A stretch of 45,385 nucleotides of DNA from Methylobacterium iners (GTDB lineage: Bacteria > Pseudomonadota > Alphaproteobacteria > Rhizobiales > Beijerinckiaceae), in the NCBI RefSeq assembly GCF_022179305.1, contig NZ_BPQP01000075.1:1-45385 (forward strand), read 5' to 3'. Below the pieces are notes generated by a model. It did no database searches. It worked only from the letters and a program-made list of their open reading frames with translations, and was not told the origin of the DNA. Both the position numbers and the translations under genes were made by a program. Shown here piece after piece: positions 20,032-29,500 of the stretch. Each line of letters begins with the position of its first letter. Position 1 is the stretch's first letter.

Positions 20032-20093
20032 ACGCTTCGCTCCGGAGTCGAGGTGTCCCCTGCGGACGTTACGATCACTCGCGCAGGTTTGCG

Positions 20094-20120
20094 AGAACAT
20101 CTCGCACGGCGCGATGTTCT
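20094..20120. promoter_or_regulatory. Hairpin-type inverted repeat upstream of trmO
   Basis: Perfect 8-bp inverted repeat AGAACATC / GATGTTCT with an 11-base spacer, 63 bases upstream of the trmO start in the 438-base trmO/kinase gap. It may be an operator or leader hairpin. Apart from this and the EcfG-type promoter at 20389, I see no gene or other structure in 20032-20469. Confidence 0.35.
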
Positions 20121-20388
20121 TCGTCGGCGTATTGCCCCGCGCCTGTGTGCAGATGCCGGCTGGTTCGGATCGAAGGGATGGTTGATCCTCGTGCTCGAGC
20201 TTAATGAAGGTGAGGGTATCGTTCCCTTCAGGACGAACAGGTCGGGCAATATTTGAACTGGGGACTGCATCTTCGACAGAAAGGATCCCGATTTACTGGA
20301 GATCGCGCGCGAAGTTGACTGATCTGGCTCTCATCTGAATTCGTAATCATGCGCCCTGTACGTTTGCGTCGCACATGGCGCTCGGCCT

Positions 20389-20414
20389 GGAACGGGGTTC
20401 ATGCCAGGTACGTT
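20389..20414 (+). promoter_or_regulatory. EcfG-type general-stress promoter
   Basis: GGAAC at 20389-20393, a 17-base spacer, then CGTT at 20411-20414. This matches exactly the GGAAC-N16/17-CGTT consensus of the alphaproteobacterial EcfG sigma factor of the PhyR-NepR general stress response. It lies on the same strand and 55 bases upstream of the PAS/histidine kinase ATG, a suitable leader length. No competing sigma-70 pair was noted closer to the gene. Confidence 0.7.
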
Positions 20415-20469
20415 GACCGGCACCAGCAAATCGTAGAGCAAGCGCCAGCCAGGACGGATCGAGAGTTTC

Positions 20470-21513
20470 ATGACCGGGGACACAGGATCGACCGGGACGG
20501 CGTCGGCGAGCGTGCTCGGGTCAGCGTTTCGGCAGTTCGCCGATGTCGTGCCTCTCATGATGTGGCGCTCCGATGCGCAAGGGTTAGCCGTCCACCACAA
20601 CGAGTGCTGGCTCGCCTTCACCGGGCGTTCGCCCGAGGACGAGCGGGGCCATGGCTGGCGGCGCGGCCTGCATCCGGACGATTTCGAGCGGCACGCGGCC
20701 CTGGTCGAGGCGGCCTTCGCGGCGCGCGAGCCGTTCTCGGCCGAGTTCCGCCTGCGCCGCCACGACGGCGCCTATCGCTGGCTGCTCGACACCGCCCGGC
20801 CCGTCGACGAGAACGGCGAGTTCCAGGGCTATCTCGGCACCTGCTTCGACATCACCGACCGCAAGCTCGCGGAGGATCAGACGGAGGCCGCCCTCGTCGA
20901 GAAGGAGGCGCTGCTCGCCGAGGTCTATCACCGGGTGCGCAACAACCTTCAGGTCATGGTCAGCCTGATCGGGCTCTATGGCCGGGCGGCGCCGTCCCCG
21001 TGCCGCGGCAGCTTCGAGGCGTTGGGCCAGCGGGTGAGGGCGATCGCGCTGGTGCAGCAGCACCTGCACGAGGCGCCCCACATCGCCTCGATCGACCTGC
21101 GCGACTACCTCCACCGCCTCGCCTCGGGCTTAGGCCAGCTTCGCCGCGCCGGACGCATCGGCGTCACCGTCGACGGAACTGGAACGAGCCTGGTCGAGCC
21201 CCGCATCGCCAACGCGCTCGGCATGATCGTCGCCGAGATCGTCGCCGAATGCCTCGACACCACGGCCGAGAGCGTCGCCTGCTCGATCGCCATCCGGATT
21301 GACGCGGAGGCTGGGGCGCCCGTGCGCCTGTCGATCGTCTCGGGCAGCGCCGACGCGGCCGTGCCCTCGGGCAAGACCAACATCCCCAATCTCGGGCCGC
21401 GCCTGATCGCGGCCTATGCCGCTCAGGCCGAGATCGCCGTCACGGGGACGGCCACACCGGACGATCCCTTGCGTCTTCAGCTGCCGGAGGTGCTCGGCCG
21501 CATCGCGGGCTGA
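20470..21513 (+). CDS. PAS-domain sensor with HisKA_2 dimerisation domain and degenerate ATPase domain
   Basis: 347 aa, soluble, no membrane segment. The PAS fold spans about 18-133, ending in YLGTCFDITDRKLAED. A HisKA_2/HWE-type phosphoacceptor box follows at EVYHRVRNNLQVMVSLIGLYGR, with H154. The C-terminal third aligns in outline with the HATPase domain, but the nucleotide-binding residues are gone: the N-box reads LGMIVAEIVAECLDT (250-264) where active members have a NELVTNA-type motif, and the DxGxG motif is replaced by VSGSADAAVP. LGPRLIAAY (309-317) retains the shape of the G2 region. It is therefore predicted not to bind ATP. It may act as a phosphotransfer protein or as a modulator of HisKA_2 kinases in the PhyR pathway, consistent with its EcfG-type promoter (inference). 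Confidence 0.82.
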   Translation: MTGDTGSTGTASASVLGSAFRQFADVVPLMMWRSDAQGLAVHHNECWLAFTGRSPEDERGHGWRRGLHPDDFERHAALVEAAFAAREPFSAEFRLRRHDGAYRWLLDTARPVDENGEFQGYLGTCFDITDRKLAEDQTEAALVEKEALLAEVYHRVRNNLQVMVSLIGLYGRAAPSPCRGSFEALGQRVRAIALVQQHLHEAPHIASIDLRDYLHRLASGLGQLRRAGRIGVTVDGTGTSLVEPRIANALGMIVAEIVAECLDTTAESVACSIAIRIDAEAGAPVRLSIVSGSADAAVPSGKTNIPNLGPRLIAAYAAQAEIAVTGTATPDDPLRLQLPEVLGRIAG

Positions 21514-21601
21514 GGGCCGCGACTCGTCCCCGGCCCTCGGCGCACCTATATGCCGTCCGCCCGACACGCATCGGCCGTCACCGAGAAGTCCGCCCCCGCC
21601 C

Positions 21602-22024
21602 ATGCTCCCGCCGATCGAGACCATCATCGAGAATTTCTCCATCCTCGATGAAGGGATGGACCGTTACGAGTACCTGATCGAACTGGGTCGGGCGCTGCCG
21701 CCGTTTCCGCAGGATCTCGTCACGGAGGAAAACCGCGTTCACGGCTGCGAAAGCCAGGTCTGGGTCGATATCCGCTTTGCCGATAATGGGCCCGAGCGCC
21801 GCGCAGCGCTCAGGGGAACCAGCGACTCGGTCATCACGAAGGGGTTGATTGCCCTCGTGATGGCCATCTACGGCGGCAAGACGCCTCGAGAGATCGCCGA
21901 CATCGACGTCCTCACTGTCTTCAAGGAGGTGGGGCTGGGCAATCACCTGACCTCGAAACGCGCCAACGGGGTGCGCGCGATGGCGGATCGCATTCGCCAC
22001 AGCGCCACCCGCCTCGCCGCCTGA
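21602..22024 (+). CDS. sufE: Cysteine desulfuration protein SufE
   Basis: 140 aa, full length for SufE. Features: an N-terminal EETIIENFSILDE-like helix (IETIIENFSILDEGMDRYEY), LPPFPQDLVTEENRVHGCES with the sulfur-accepting C49, then QVWVDI. It accepts persulfide from SufS and passes it to the SufBCD scaffold in iron-sulfur cluster assembly. Start at the ATG directly before the conserved N-terminus; the open frame continues upstream without homology. It is 88 bases downstream of the kinase gene and convergent with the DUF6456 gene, so it is probably transcribed on its own. Confidence 0.93.
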   Translation: MLPPIETIIENFSILDEGMDRYEYLIELGRALPPFPQDLVTEENRVHGCESQVWVDIRFADNGPERRAALRGTSDSVITKGLIALVMAIYGGKTPREIADIDVLTVFKEVGLGNHLTSKRANGVRAMADRIRHSATRLAA

Positions 22025-22038
22025 GAGAAGCCCCAGGG

Positions 22039-22887
22039 TCACTCGCGCCATAGCCGGATGCGGCTTCGGTCCGGCCCCCTCGCCTGCCGGTCGAGGCCGT
22101 AATGCTCGGCGAGCCGTCCCAGGGCGATGCGGGCCACGACCTTGGCCGAGCGCGCCGGCCAGCGCCGCTCCGCCTCGATCCGCTCCAATCCCTTCAGGAA
22201 GCCGCAGAGGTCGACGAGCAGGCCGGAGAGATCGTTGCCGACCGCTTCGAGGGCGGAGCGGACCCGCTGGCGGGCGGCGAGCATCGTGTCCGATCCCGCG
22301 GCGGGATCGCGCGGGCCCGAGCCGTCGACCCGGATGCCGCTCCAATCGCTACCCATCCGCGGCATCAGCGCGGCGATCGTCAGGTCGCGCCGGAGCCGCT
22401 CTCCGGCCTCGTAGCAGGCCGCGTCGATCAGCGGGACGCCGTCGCGGTCGCGCCGCCGCGCCATCCAGGCGAGCGGACTCTCCCCGGCGTCCCGGGTGCG
22501 GCGCCCCTCGCCAGTCCCTTCCTCCTCCACCAAGTCGAGATGCTGGGCGAGGTAGGGCGGCGCCTCGCCAGCCCCCTCGCGGCGCAGCCGCGCCCGCCCG
22601 GCGGCGCTGATCGTCATGCGGCCGCTTCGGCCGCCCGCGTCGGCGAGGTCGGCCCTGACCAGGGCGGCGCCGGCACTCGCCGGGAATTGCCCGCACCCGA
22701 CCGAGATGCCGTCGCCGCCGCTGCGCACGATCAGGCCGTCCTCGCTGGTCGGGTCCGGCAGGGCATAGGCGCCCTCGCGGCCGAGCGCCGCCAGCAGTCG
22801 CGACGCCTCGCGGCCGATCTCCGGGCCCGCCGGCGCCGACTGCGCCCGGGGCCGTCGGCCGGAGAGACTATCCCGCACGATGTTCAT
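22039..22887 (-). CDS. DUF6456 domain protein
   Basis: 282 aa. The C-terminal half ([32 protein letters not shown].. to GRLAEHYGL) matches the DUF6456 family, which is widespread in Hyphomicrobiales and of unknown function; helical, RNA-polymerase-sigma- or HTH-like character has been suggested for such regions, but I cannot confirm it. The N-terminal part (Arg/Ala-rich, [17 protein letters not shown]..) looks like a winged-helix-type segment. Start at [10 protein letters not shown] with GGGAACATATC upstream. An imperfect inverted repeat lies just upstream (22888-22952). Likely a regulator, but this is inference. Confidence 0.7.
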   Translation of the reverse strand: MNIVRDSLSGRRPRAQSAPAGPEIGREASRLLAALGREGAYALPDPTSEDGLIVRSGGDGISVGCGQFPASAGAALVRADLADAGGRSGRMTISAAGRARLRREGAGEAPPYLAQHLDLVEEEGTGEGRRTRDAGESPLAWMARRRDRDGVPLIDAACYEAGERLRRDLTIAALMPRMGSDWSGIRVDGSGPRDPAAGSDTMLAARQRVRSALEAVGNDLSGLLVDLCGFLKGLERIEAERRWPARSAKVVARIALGRLAEHYGLDRQARGPDRSRIRLWRE

Positions 22888-22952
22888 GATATGTTCCCGT
22901 AACAACAAGGATCGCAAAGGCCAGGCGCAACCCACAGTACGGGAAAGATATC
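22888..22952 (-). promoter_or_regulatory. Imperfect inverted repeat upstream of the DUF6456 gene
   Basis: GATATGTTCCCGTAAC (22888-22903) and GTACGGGAAAGATATC (22937-22952) are inverted copies sharing GATAT and TCCCGTA, separated by 33 bases, in an AT-richer stretch immediately upstream of the start. It is positioned like a promoter/operator region; a weak TTGTTA-N16-TACTGT pair overlaps it on the minus strand. Confidence 0.35.
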
Positions 22953-23077
22953 CTATAACAAGCCTTGACGGCCCCTCCGCACCGCGGGCCGCCGCAGCGT
23001 CACGCTGCTGTGGACAAAGCGGCCTCGGCGGGGAAGCCGCGTCCGGACGGCGCGAGGACCGGACGCGGGGGAGCGGA

Positions 23078-23512
23078 TCAGGCCGCTTCGTCGTAATTGC
23101 CGTTGCGGGTCTGGCCGAGGCCGATCGCCTTGGCGAGGTCCGAACGGGCCTTGGCGTAGTTCGGGGCGACCATCGGGTAGTCGGGGGGCAGGCCCCACTT
23201 GGCCCGGTACTGCTCGGGGCTCATGTCGTACTTGGCGCGCAGGTGTCGCTTCAGCGACTTGAAGGTGCGCCCGTCCTCGAGGCAGACGATGTGGTCGGCC
23301 GTGACCGACTTCTTCACGGGCACCGCCGGCTGCTGCGGCGCGGCGGCGACCTTCGCCTCGCCCTGGCCGTTGGCGACCTGGATCAGCGCGGCATGGGTGC
23401 GGGCGATGAGCTGGGCCAACTCGCCCGGGGGCACGGGGTTATTGCTCACGTAGGCGGAGACGATGTCGACCGTCAGTTCCACGTAGTCGGCCGAATTCTC
23501 GGTATCACTCAT
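23078..23512 (-). CDS. mucR: Ros/MucR family zinc-finger-type transcriptional regulator
   Basis: 144 aa, the standard MucR length. The N-terminal half ([34 protein letters not shown]) is the conserved oligomerisation region. The C-terminal DNA-binding domain reads [15 protein letters not shown].. to [19 protein letters not shown]. Candidate metal ligands C77, D80 and H90 are present, but the second His found in many members (here residue 94) is Lys. MucR proteins are H-NS-like global regulators of exopolysaccharide, motility and cell-cycle genes in Hyphomicrobiales, and are usually autoregulated. Two perfect inverted repeats lie upstream. Confidence 0.9.
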   Translation of the reverse strand: MSDTENSADYVELTVDIVSAYVSNNPVPPGELAQLIARTHAALIQVANGQGEAKVAAAPQQPAVPVKKSVTADHIVCLEDGRTFKSLKRHLRAKYDMSPEQYRAKWGLPPDYPMVAPNYAKARSDLAKAIGLGQTRNGNYDEAA

Positions 23513-23618
23513 GATTGGAACAGTTCCCTTGAGGCGACGCGGGCGAGGGGGTCCCCAAGCAGAACGGCATGTGCCGCAGCGACCTGGCTCACTCTCATGC
23601 GGCTCATATCCACGGCGA

Positions 23619-23649
23619 CGCTTCGTAGCCGCTCAATCACTACGAAGCG
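23619..23649. promoter_or_regulatory. Perfect 10-bp inverted repeat upstream of mucR
   Basis: CGCTTCGTAG (23619-23628) and CTACGAAGCG (23640-23649) with an 11-base spacer, about 107 bases upstream of the mucR start in the 468-base gap between mucR and the divergent oligopeptidase gene. Could be an operator or, on the mucR side, a leader hairpin. Confidence 0.4.
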
Positions 23650-23663
23650 GACTTAACCTTGCC

Positions 23664-23697
23664 CGCAACGCATTCTACGTATGATATTCGCGTTGCG
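23664..23697. promoter_or_regulatory. Perfect 8-bp inverted repeat with AT-rich spacer, mucR/oligopeptidase gap
   Basis: CGCAACGC (23664-23671) and GCGTTGCG (23690-23697) flank an 18-base AT-rich spacer that itself contains TACGTA. AT-rich sites are the preferred targets of MucR-type proteins, so this could be an autoregulatory region (inference). The rest of 23513-23980 has no gene I can support. Confidence 0.4.
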
Positions 23698-23980
23698 CTC
23701 GCAAGACAGGAACCGTCGACCGCGATACGTGGAATCAACTTTCCCAAGATAGAATTGCTCCTTCGCGATAGTGCAATCCGTCGATCTGTGGGAATCCGCA
23801 AACACGCCCGGCCGTGGCTCCGGTCGGAGCTTTTCCCCGCCGCGGCGGCGCTTTCGCCGATCCCGCCCGCAGGCCTGCGGCGAGAGCGCGCACCTTGCTC
23901 CCGCGCCGGCCGCGCGGCACATGGCAGGCGGCATTCGGCGCGGGCGCCGGCCCCTGCCTCCTCGCTTCACGGATCCCGCG

Positions 23981-26134
23981 ATGGTCACCGACACGACGCC
24001 GTTCCCCGTCCCGCGCGCCGCGCCGCAGGCCGAGCGGCGGCCCCACGCCTATACGGTCCAGGGACAGACCCTCGAGGACCCCTATGCCTGGCTGAAGGCC
24101 GAGAATTGGCGCGACGTCCTCAAGGACCCCGCCGCGCTGCCCGCCGACATCCGTGGCCATCTCGAGGCGGAGAACGCCTACACCGAGGCCGCCCTCGCGC
24201 CGATCGGCGCCTTGCGCAAGGGGCTCGTCGCCGAGATGCGCGGCCGCATCCGCGAGGACGACAGCGGCGTGCCCGAGCCGGACGGCCCCTTCGCCTACTA
24301 CACCCGCCACCGCGAGGGCGGGCAGCACCCGCTGGTCTGCCGCCGGCCGCGCACCGTCGTGGTGCTCCCGGGCCAGGGTGCCGAGACGGCGGCCGACGGA
24401 GGCCCGGAGGAGGGCGAGGTCATCCTTCTCGACGGCGACCGGGAGGGCGAGGGCAAGCCCTTCTTCGAGCTCGCGGCGGCCGTCCATTCCGACGACCATG
24501 CCCGGCTCGCCTGGAGCGCCGACACCAAGGGCTCGGAACTCTACGTGATCCGGGTGCGCGATCTGGCCACGGGGCAGGACCTCGAGGACCGCGTCGAGGC
24601 GACCTCGGGCGAGGCGGTCTGGTCGGGGGACGGCTCCGCCTTCTACTACATCGCGGTGGACGAGAACCACCGGCCCGCCCGGGTCATGCGCCACCGCATC
24701 GGCACCTCGCAGAACGACGACGAGACGATCTACGAGGAGCGGGATTCCGGCTTCTTCGTCCATATCGGCGAGACCCAGTCCGGGGCCTACCTCGCGGTGA
24801 CGGCGAGCGACCACGAGACCTCCGAGGTCCACCTCCTCGACCGCCACGACGCAGCCGCCCGTCTCAAGGTGGTGCTGCCGCGCGAGCCGCTCCTCATCTA
24901 CTCCGTCGAGCATTGGGGCTCGCACCTCGTCATCCTCACGAATGCCGACGGCGCCGAGGATTTCAAGATCGTCACCTGCGGGCTCGACGACACGGCCAAG
25001 GCGAACTGGCGCGACGTGGTCCCGCACCGGCCGGGCGTGATGATCCGCCATCAGCACGTCATCGCCGGCCACCTCGTGCGGCTGGAGATCGAGAACGCCC
25101 GGCCGCGCATCGTGGTGCGGGGCCTCGACGGCACAGAACATGACGTCGCCTTCGCGGAGGAGGCCTATTCCCTGGGCCTGCAGCCCGGCCACGAGTTCGA
25201 GACGGCGGTGATCCGCTTCACCTACTCGTCCATGACGACGCCGGCGGAGACCTACGATTACGATTGCGTCACCCGCGCCCGCCAGCTCCGCAAGCGCCAG
25301 GTCGTGCCGAGCGGTCACAGGCCCGAGGGTTACGTCACCCGCCGCCTTTTCGCCACGGCGCCGGACGGCGAGACCGTGCCGATCTCCCTCCTGCACCGGC
25401 GCGACCTCGCGCTCGACGGCTCCGCGCCCCTGCTGCTCTACGGCTACGGCTCCTACGGCACGCTGATGCCGGCCGCCTTCCGCACCAACCTGCTCAGCCT
25501 CGTCGATCGCGGCTTCGTCTACGCCATCGCCCATGTCCGCGGCGGCACCGAGAAGGGCTGGCGCTGGTACATGGACGGCAAGCGCGAGAAGAAGCCCAAC
25601 ACCTTCTCCGATTTCGTCGCCTGCGGCCGCGCGCTGATCGAGGCCGGCTATACCGCGCGAGGACGCATCGTCGCCCATGGCGGCTCGGCCGGCGGCATGC
25701 TGATGGGGGCGGTGGCCAACCTCGCGCCCGAGCTCTTCGCCGGCATCGTCGCCGACGTGCCCTTCGTCGACGTGCTGAACACCATGCTCGACGGCGACCT
25801 GCCGCTGACCCCGCCGGAATGGCCTGAATGGGGAAACCCGGCTGAGAGCGAGGCCGCGTTCCGGACGATCTTCTCCTACTCGCCCTACGAGAACGTGGCG
25901 GCCAAGACCTATCCGGCGATCCTGGCGCTGGGCGGCCTCACCGATCCGCGCGTGACCTATTGGGAGCCCGCGAAATGGGTCGCGCGCTTACGCGCGACGA
26001 TGACGGGCGGCGGCCCCGTGCTGCTGCGCATCAACATGGAGGCGGGCCACGGCGGCGCCGCCGGCCGCTTCGACCGCCTGGAGGAGGTCGGCCTGATCTA
26101 CGCCTTCGCCCTGCAGGCGGTGGGACGGGCCTGA
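23981..26134 (+). CDS. ptrB: Oligopeptidase B-like S9A serine peptidase
   Basis: 717 aa, the usual length. N-terminal helix and seven-bladed beta-propeller (about 75-430) begin after LEDPYAWLKAENWRDVLKDP, and the C-terminal alpha/beta-hydrolase domain follows. The catalytic triad is visible: S569 in HGGSAGGMLMG, D655 in GGLTDPRVTYWEP and H690 in EAGHGGAAGRFD. The YGYGSYG motif (487-493) forms the oxyanion region. It cleaves short peptides after basic residues in the cytosol. No signal peptide; start at the ATG just before the conserved N-terminus although the frame is open upstream. A composite palindromic repeat follows directly after the stop. Confidence 0.9.
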   Translation: MVTDTTPFPVPRAAPQAERRPHAYTVQGQTLEDPYAWLKAENWRDVLKDPAALPADIRGHLEAENAYTEAALAPIGALRKGLVAEMRGRIREDDSGVPEPDGPFAYYTRHREGGQHPLVCRRPRTVVVLPGQGAETAADGGPEEGEVILLDGDREGEGKPFFELAAAVHSDDHARLAWSADTKGSELYVIRVRDLATGQDLEDRVEATSGEAVWSGDGSAFYYIAVDENHRPARVMRHRIGTSQNDDETIYEERDSGFFVHIGETQSGAYLAVTASDHETSEVHLLDRHDAAARLKVVLPREPLLIYSVEHWGSHLVILTNADGAEDFKIVTCGLDDTAKANWRDVVPHRPGVMIRHQHVIAGHLVRLEIENARPRIVVRGLDGTEHDVAFAEEAYSLGLQPGHEFETAVIRFTYSSMTTPAETYDYDCVTRARQLRKRQVVPSGHRPEGYVTRRLFATAPDGETVPISLLHRRDLALDGSAPLLLYGYGSYGTLMPAAFRTNLLSLVDRGFVYAIAHVRGGTEKGWRWYMDGKREKKPNTFSDFVACGRALIEAGYTARGRIVAHGGSAGGMLMGAVANLAPELFAGIVADVPFVDVLNTMLDGDLPLTPPEWPEWGNPAESEAAFRTIFSYSPYENVAAKTYPAILALGGLTDPRVTYWEPAKWVARLRATMTGGGPVLLRINMEAGHGGAAGRFDRLEEVGLIYAFALQAVGRA

Positions 26135-26169
26135 AGCGACGACGGCCTTCACCCATCCCGGACGTTGAT

Positions 26170-26509
26170 GGCTTGAACCGCGGGTCTCCTCTCCTGAAAG
26201 GAGAGGGACAGGGTGAGGTGTGGGACCTTGTCGGAGTGGCCGCATCGATCCCTGCCGCCCTTCCCCGGACGGGTGGAGCGCAGCGGAACCCGATCCGGGG
26301 CCCAGCACAGGAAGCCGCGAAGCGGCCGAACCTCAACGCCACGGGTATGAGCCGCTGGTGCGGCCGTCTGCGCGCTGGGTCCCGGATCGCCTTCCGCTGG
26401 CGCTGCAGGCGTCCGGGAAAGGACAGAGGCAGGGCGATCAGCCCGGAGAGTTCCCACACCTCACCCGAGCCCTCTCCTTCTCGGAGAGGGAGTTCCCGCG
26501 GCTCAATCC
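26170..26509 (+). repeat. Composite nested palindromic repeat, copy 2
   Basis: Two nested inverted repeats. The outer arms are 26170-26226 and 26449-26509 (ACCGCGGGTCTCCTCTCC.. and its inverse around GGGTGAGGTGTGGGA). The inner arms are 26258-26308 and 26371-26422, the same pair of arm types as in the repeat at 8885-9050, around a core of about 62 bases. The element fills the 409-base gap between the oligopeptidase and asmA stops (convergent genes). Each outer arm contains its own small hairpin (CTCTCC-TGAAA-GGAGAG). No supported coding sequence in it. Confidence 0.88.
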
Positions 26510-26543
26510 GAAGCGACGACGCATCCTGTGAACTGAGCCGCGG

Positions 26544-29500
26544 TCACGGCTGCGCCTGCGGCCGGATGTCGAGGGGCTCGCCCACGGGCGCGGATGCGGG
26601 GCGCTCGGCCTGCGCCCGCCGCGCCGCCTCCTCGGCCTCGCGGATGCGAGCCTGCCGCGCGAGTTCCTCGGCCACGGCCTGCTGCGCCCTGATGCGAGCC
26701 TGGCGCGCCGCTTCCTCCGCGGCGGCCTTCTCGGCCGCGGCTTTCTCGACGGCCGCCTTGTCCGCGGCGGCCTTGAGGGCGGCGGCCCGGACGGCGTCCA
26801 TCTCGATGCGGGCGCGCCGGCGCTGGCGCTCGGCCTGGTCCGCGTCGAAGAGCTCGATCTTCTCGAGCTCGCGCTGCAGCACCAGGGCGGCGAGCCCGTT
26901 GGTGAGGGCACCCGCATCCACGCTGCGCTCCGGCCGGGCGAGGGCGCCGCTGTAGCCGAGCTGGATCGCGGGAAGGCCGCCGGTCCATCCCTTCGGCGCA
27001 GTCGCGCCCGAGAGCGTGCCGCGGGCGTCGAGGCGCAGGCTGCGCAGGTCGAGGCCGAGCGTCCCTGCCCAGCGCGCCGCGCCGAGGTCGAGGTTCAGCG
27101 GCCCGGCGCGCAGCGAGCCGCCGACCAGGGTGGCCGGCGCGGTGACGGGACCCGCCGCGGTGAGCGGCGCGGTCGCGAGCTCCTCCGCGATCAGCGACTG
27201 AAGGCGCCCCTCGCGCAAGGGATCATCCTCGGCGAGCGCCCGGGTCAGCGCCCGGTCGAGCCCGGCCGGATCGCCGCCGGGCAGGCTCAGGTCGGCCAGC
27301 GCGATCTCGCCGCTGCCGCCCAGATTGTTGATCAGCCCCGCGAGGCTCTCGCCCGAGGCGCCGAACCGCAGCGTTCCGGCGAGGCGGCCCGCGATCGGCG
27401 TCGGGCCGAACAGGGCCGGGATCGAGGCGTCGGTCAGGCTCGCCTCGCCCGAAACGGAGCCCGCGCCGCCCTGGCGCGCGACCGAGAGCGAGCCGGCGAG
27501 GCGGCCCTCGGCCACGTCGCCGACGAAGTCGCGAAGCGTCAGGGTGCCGTCGTCCAGGCGCAGGCCGAAGGCCGCGCGGCCCACAAGGATGCCGCGTCCG
27601 AGTTCCAGGACATCGGCGCGCAGATCGAGGTCGACGGTCGGACGCGGCGCGGGCGGGGGGCCGAACCGGGCGCTGGACCAGGTCGACGCCGAGGGACGCC
27701 CCGCCGCGCGAGGATCGGGCGGAAGCGCCAGCGCCGAGACGATCCAGGGCAGGGACAGCCGGCTCAGGGCGGCGCTGCCGGCGATCTCGCCGCCCGGCGC
27801 ACGGTCGAGCTTGGCCGCGACCTTCGTGCCGCCGACGGTGCCGGAGATCTCCGCATGCGCGTCCGCCCCGGCGCTGGAGAGCCCGACGACGAGGGCGGTG
27901 GGGAGCGGTCCCGGGACGGCGAAGGTGTCGCCGGCCAGCGACAGGAAGGGGGAGAGGTCGCCCGCCTCGATCTTGACCTCCCCGGCCCGGGGCGGCGACT
28001 GGTCCGGTCCGAGCACCAGCGGCTTGAGGGTCGAGAGGGTGAGCCCCGCCCCGCTGCCCTCGAGCGTGAGGCCGAGGTCGCGCCGCTCGCCGTCCGGGGC
28101 CAGGCGCGTCCCCGTGATCCGCAGGTCGGCGGGCCAGCGCAGGCCGGCGAGATCGCTGCGCCCGAACCATTGCCCCAGCTGCGGCGTGGCCAGCGACAGG
28201 TCGAGCGAGTCGATCCGACCCTCCCGGGTCACCGCGGCCAGCGCTAGGCGGCCGCCCGCCGCCCCGCCCTTCGCGGTGCTGCGCAGGGTGTCGGCCGCCG
28301 CGGCCTCCCGCTCCACGGTGACGTCGAGATCGAGGGCGCCGGCCCGCAGGAAGGCGGGCAGCAGGCGCGCCTCCGCGATCCAGACCCGGTCGAGCAGGGC
28401 GAGCAGCGGCGCCGCCACCGGCGACGTGACCCGGCCGGCGATCCGGCCCGACCCATCCGGCGCGATCCTGCCGGAGAGCTTGGCATTGGCGCCGGCCAGG
28501 TCGGTGACGTCGAGGCTGTCGACGACGAGGGCCGGACCGTCGGACTGGATGCTCGCCGCGATGGTGCCGTTGCCCGAACTCGCCCCGGCCGGCCCGTAGC
28601 GGACGTCGCGCGCCTGCACCGTGAGGCCGATGTCGTGCCCGTGCAGGCCGGCGAGCGCCCCGCTCAAGGTCGGCAGCCGCGCGACGTCGATCCCCTGCGC
28701 CGCGATCTGGGCATCGAACCGGCCCCGCGTCTTGCCCTCGCCCTTCGTGTAGCGGGCGTTGCCGGTGATCCGCGCCGCGCCGAGGCTGAGCCGCAGGTTG
28801 CGCAGGGACAGGGTCGGCGCGGCGACCGAGACGTCGGCGGCGGCCTGGATCGGCTGGCCGTCCAGCACCGCCACCGCCGGCCCTTCGAGGCCGAGCTTGC
28901 GCAGGTAGCGGCCGATCCCCTCCGAATCGGGGGCCTCGACCGAGAGCTGTCCGTTGAAGCGCGGCGCGCCGGCGGTGTCGATCTCGCCCGACGCGGTGAG
29001 GGCCGCCGCGCCCGGCGCCGTCGCCGCGAAGCGCCGCAGGCTGAGGCCGCCGCTGCGGTTCAGGGTTCCGGCCGCCCGAAGCCCGGTCCATTCGTCGAGG
29101 CCGAGGCCCAGGCTGTCCACGGCCAGGTCGAGATCGACCATCAGGGGCAGGCCGCGGCCGAGGCTCGGACTGCCCCGGGCGAGCAGGGCTTGGCCCTGCG
29201 CCGACATCAGGAAGCCGTCGAGGTCGATCCGCCGGCTTCCAAGCGTCAGGGCGGCTCGCCAGGCGCGCAGGTCGAGGCGGCCCGCGCCCGCGAGGCGCAG
29301 GGCCTGCCCGCCCGGGTCGATCTCCGCCGAGACCTCCTCGAAGCGGGCGACCGGCCCGCGCGCCCGGAACTTGCCGGCGAGCGAGAAGGGCACGTAGGCG
29401 CCCGCGGCCTGGGCCGGCGGCCCGACCACGAGGCGGGCCGTGCCCTCGCCCTCGGGGATCACGGCCCTCAGGCCCTCTCTCGCGCCGCTCCCGACAGGGG

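Noticed and set aside
20331-20621. 96-codon minus-strand frame across the kinase promoter
   Set aside because: No ribosome binding site, no homology, and it overlaps the EcfG-type promoter and the kinase start.
23735-25678. 647-codon minus-strand frame opposite the oligopeptidase gene
   Set aside because: Shadow frame; the plus strand has an intact S9A catalytic triad.
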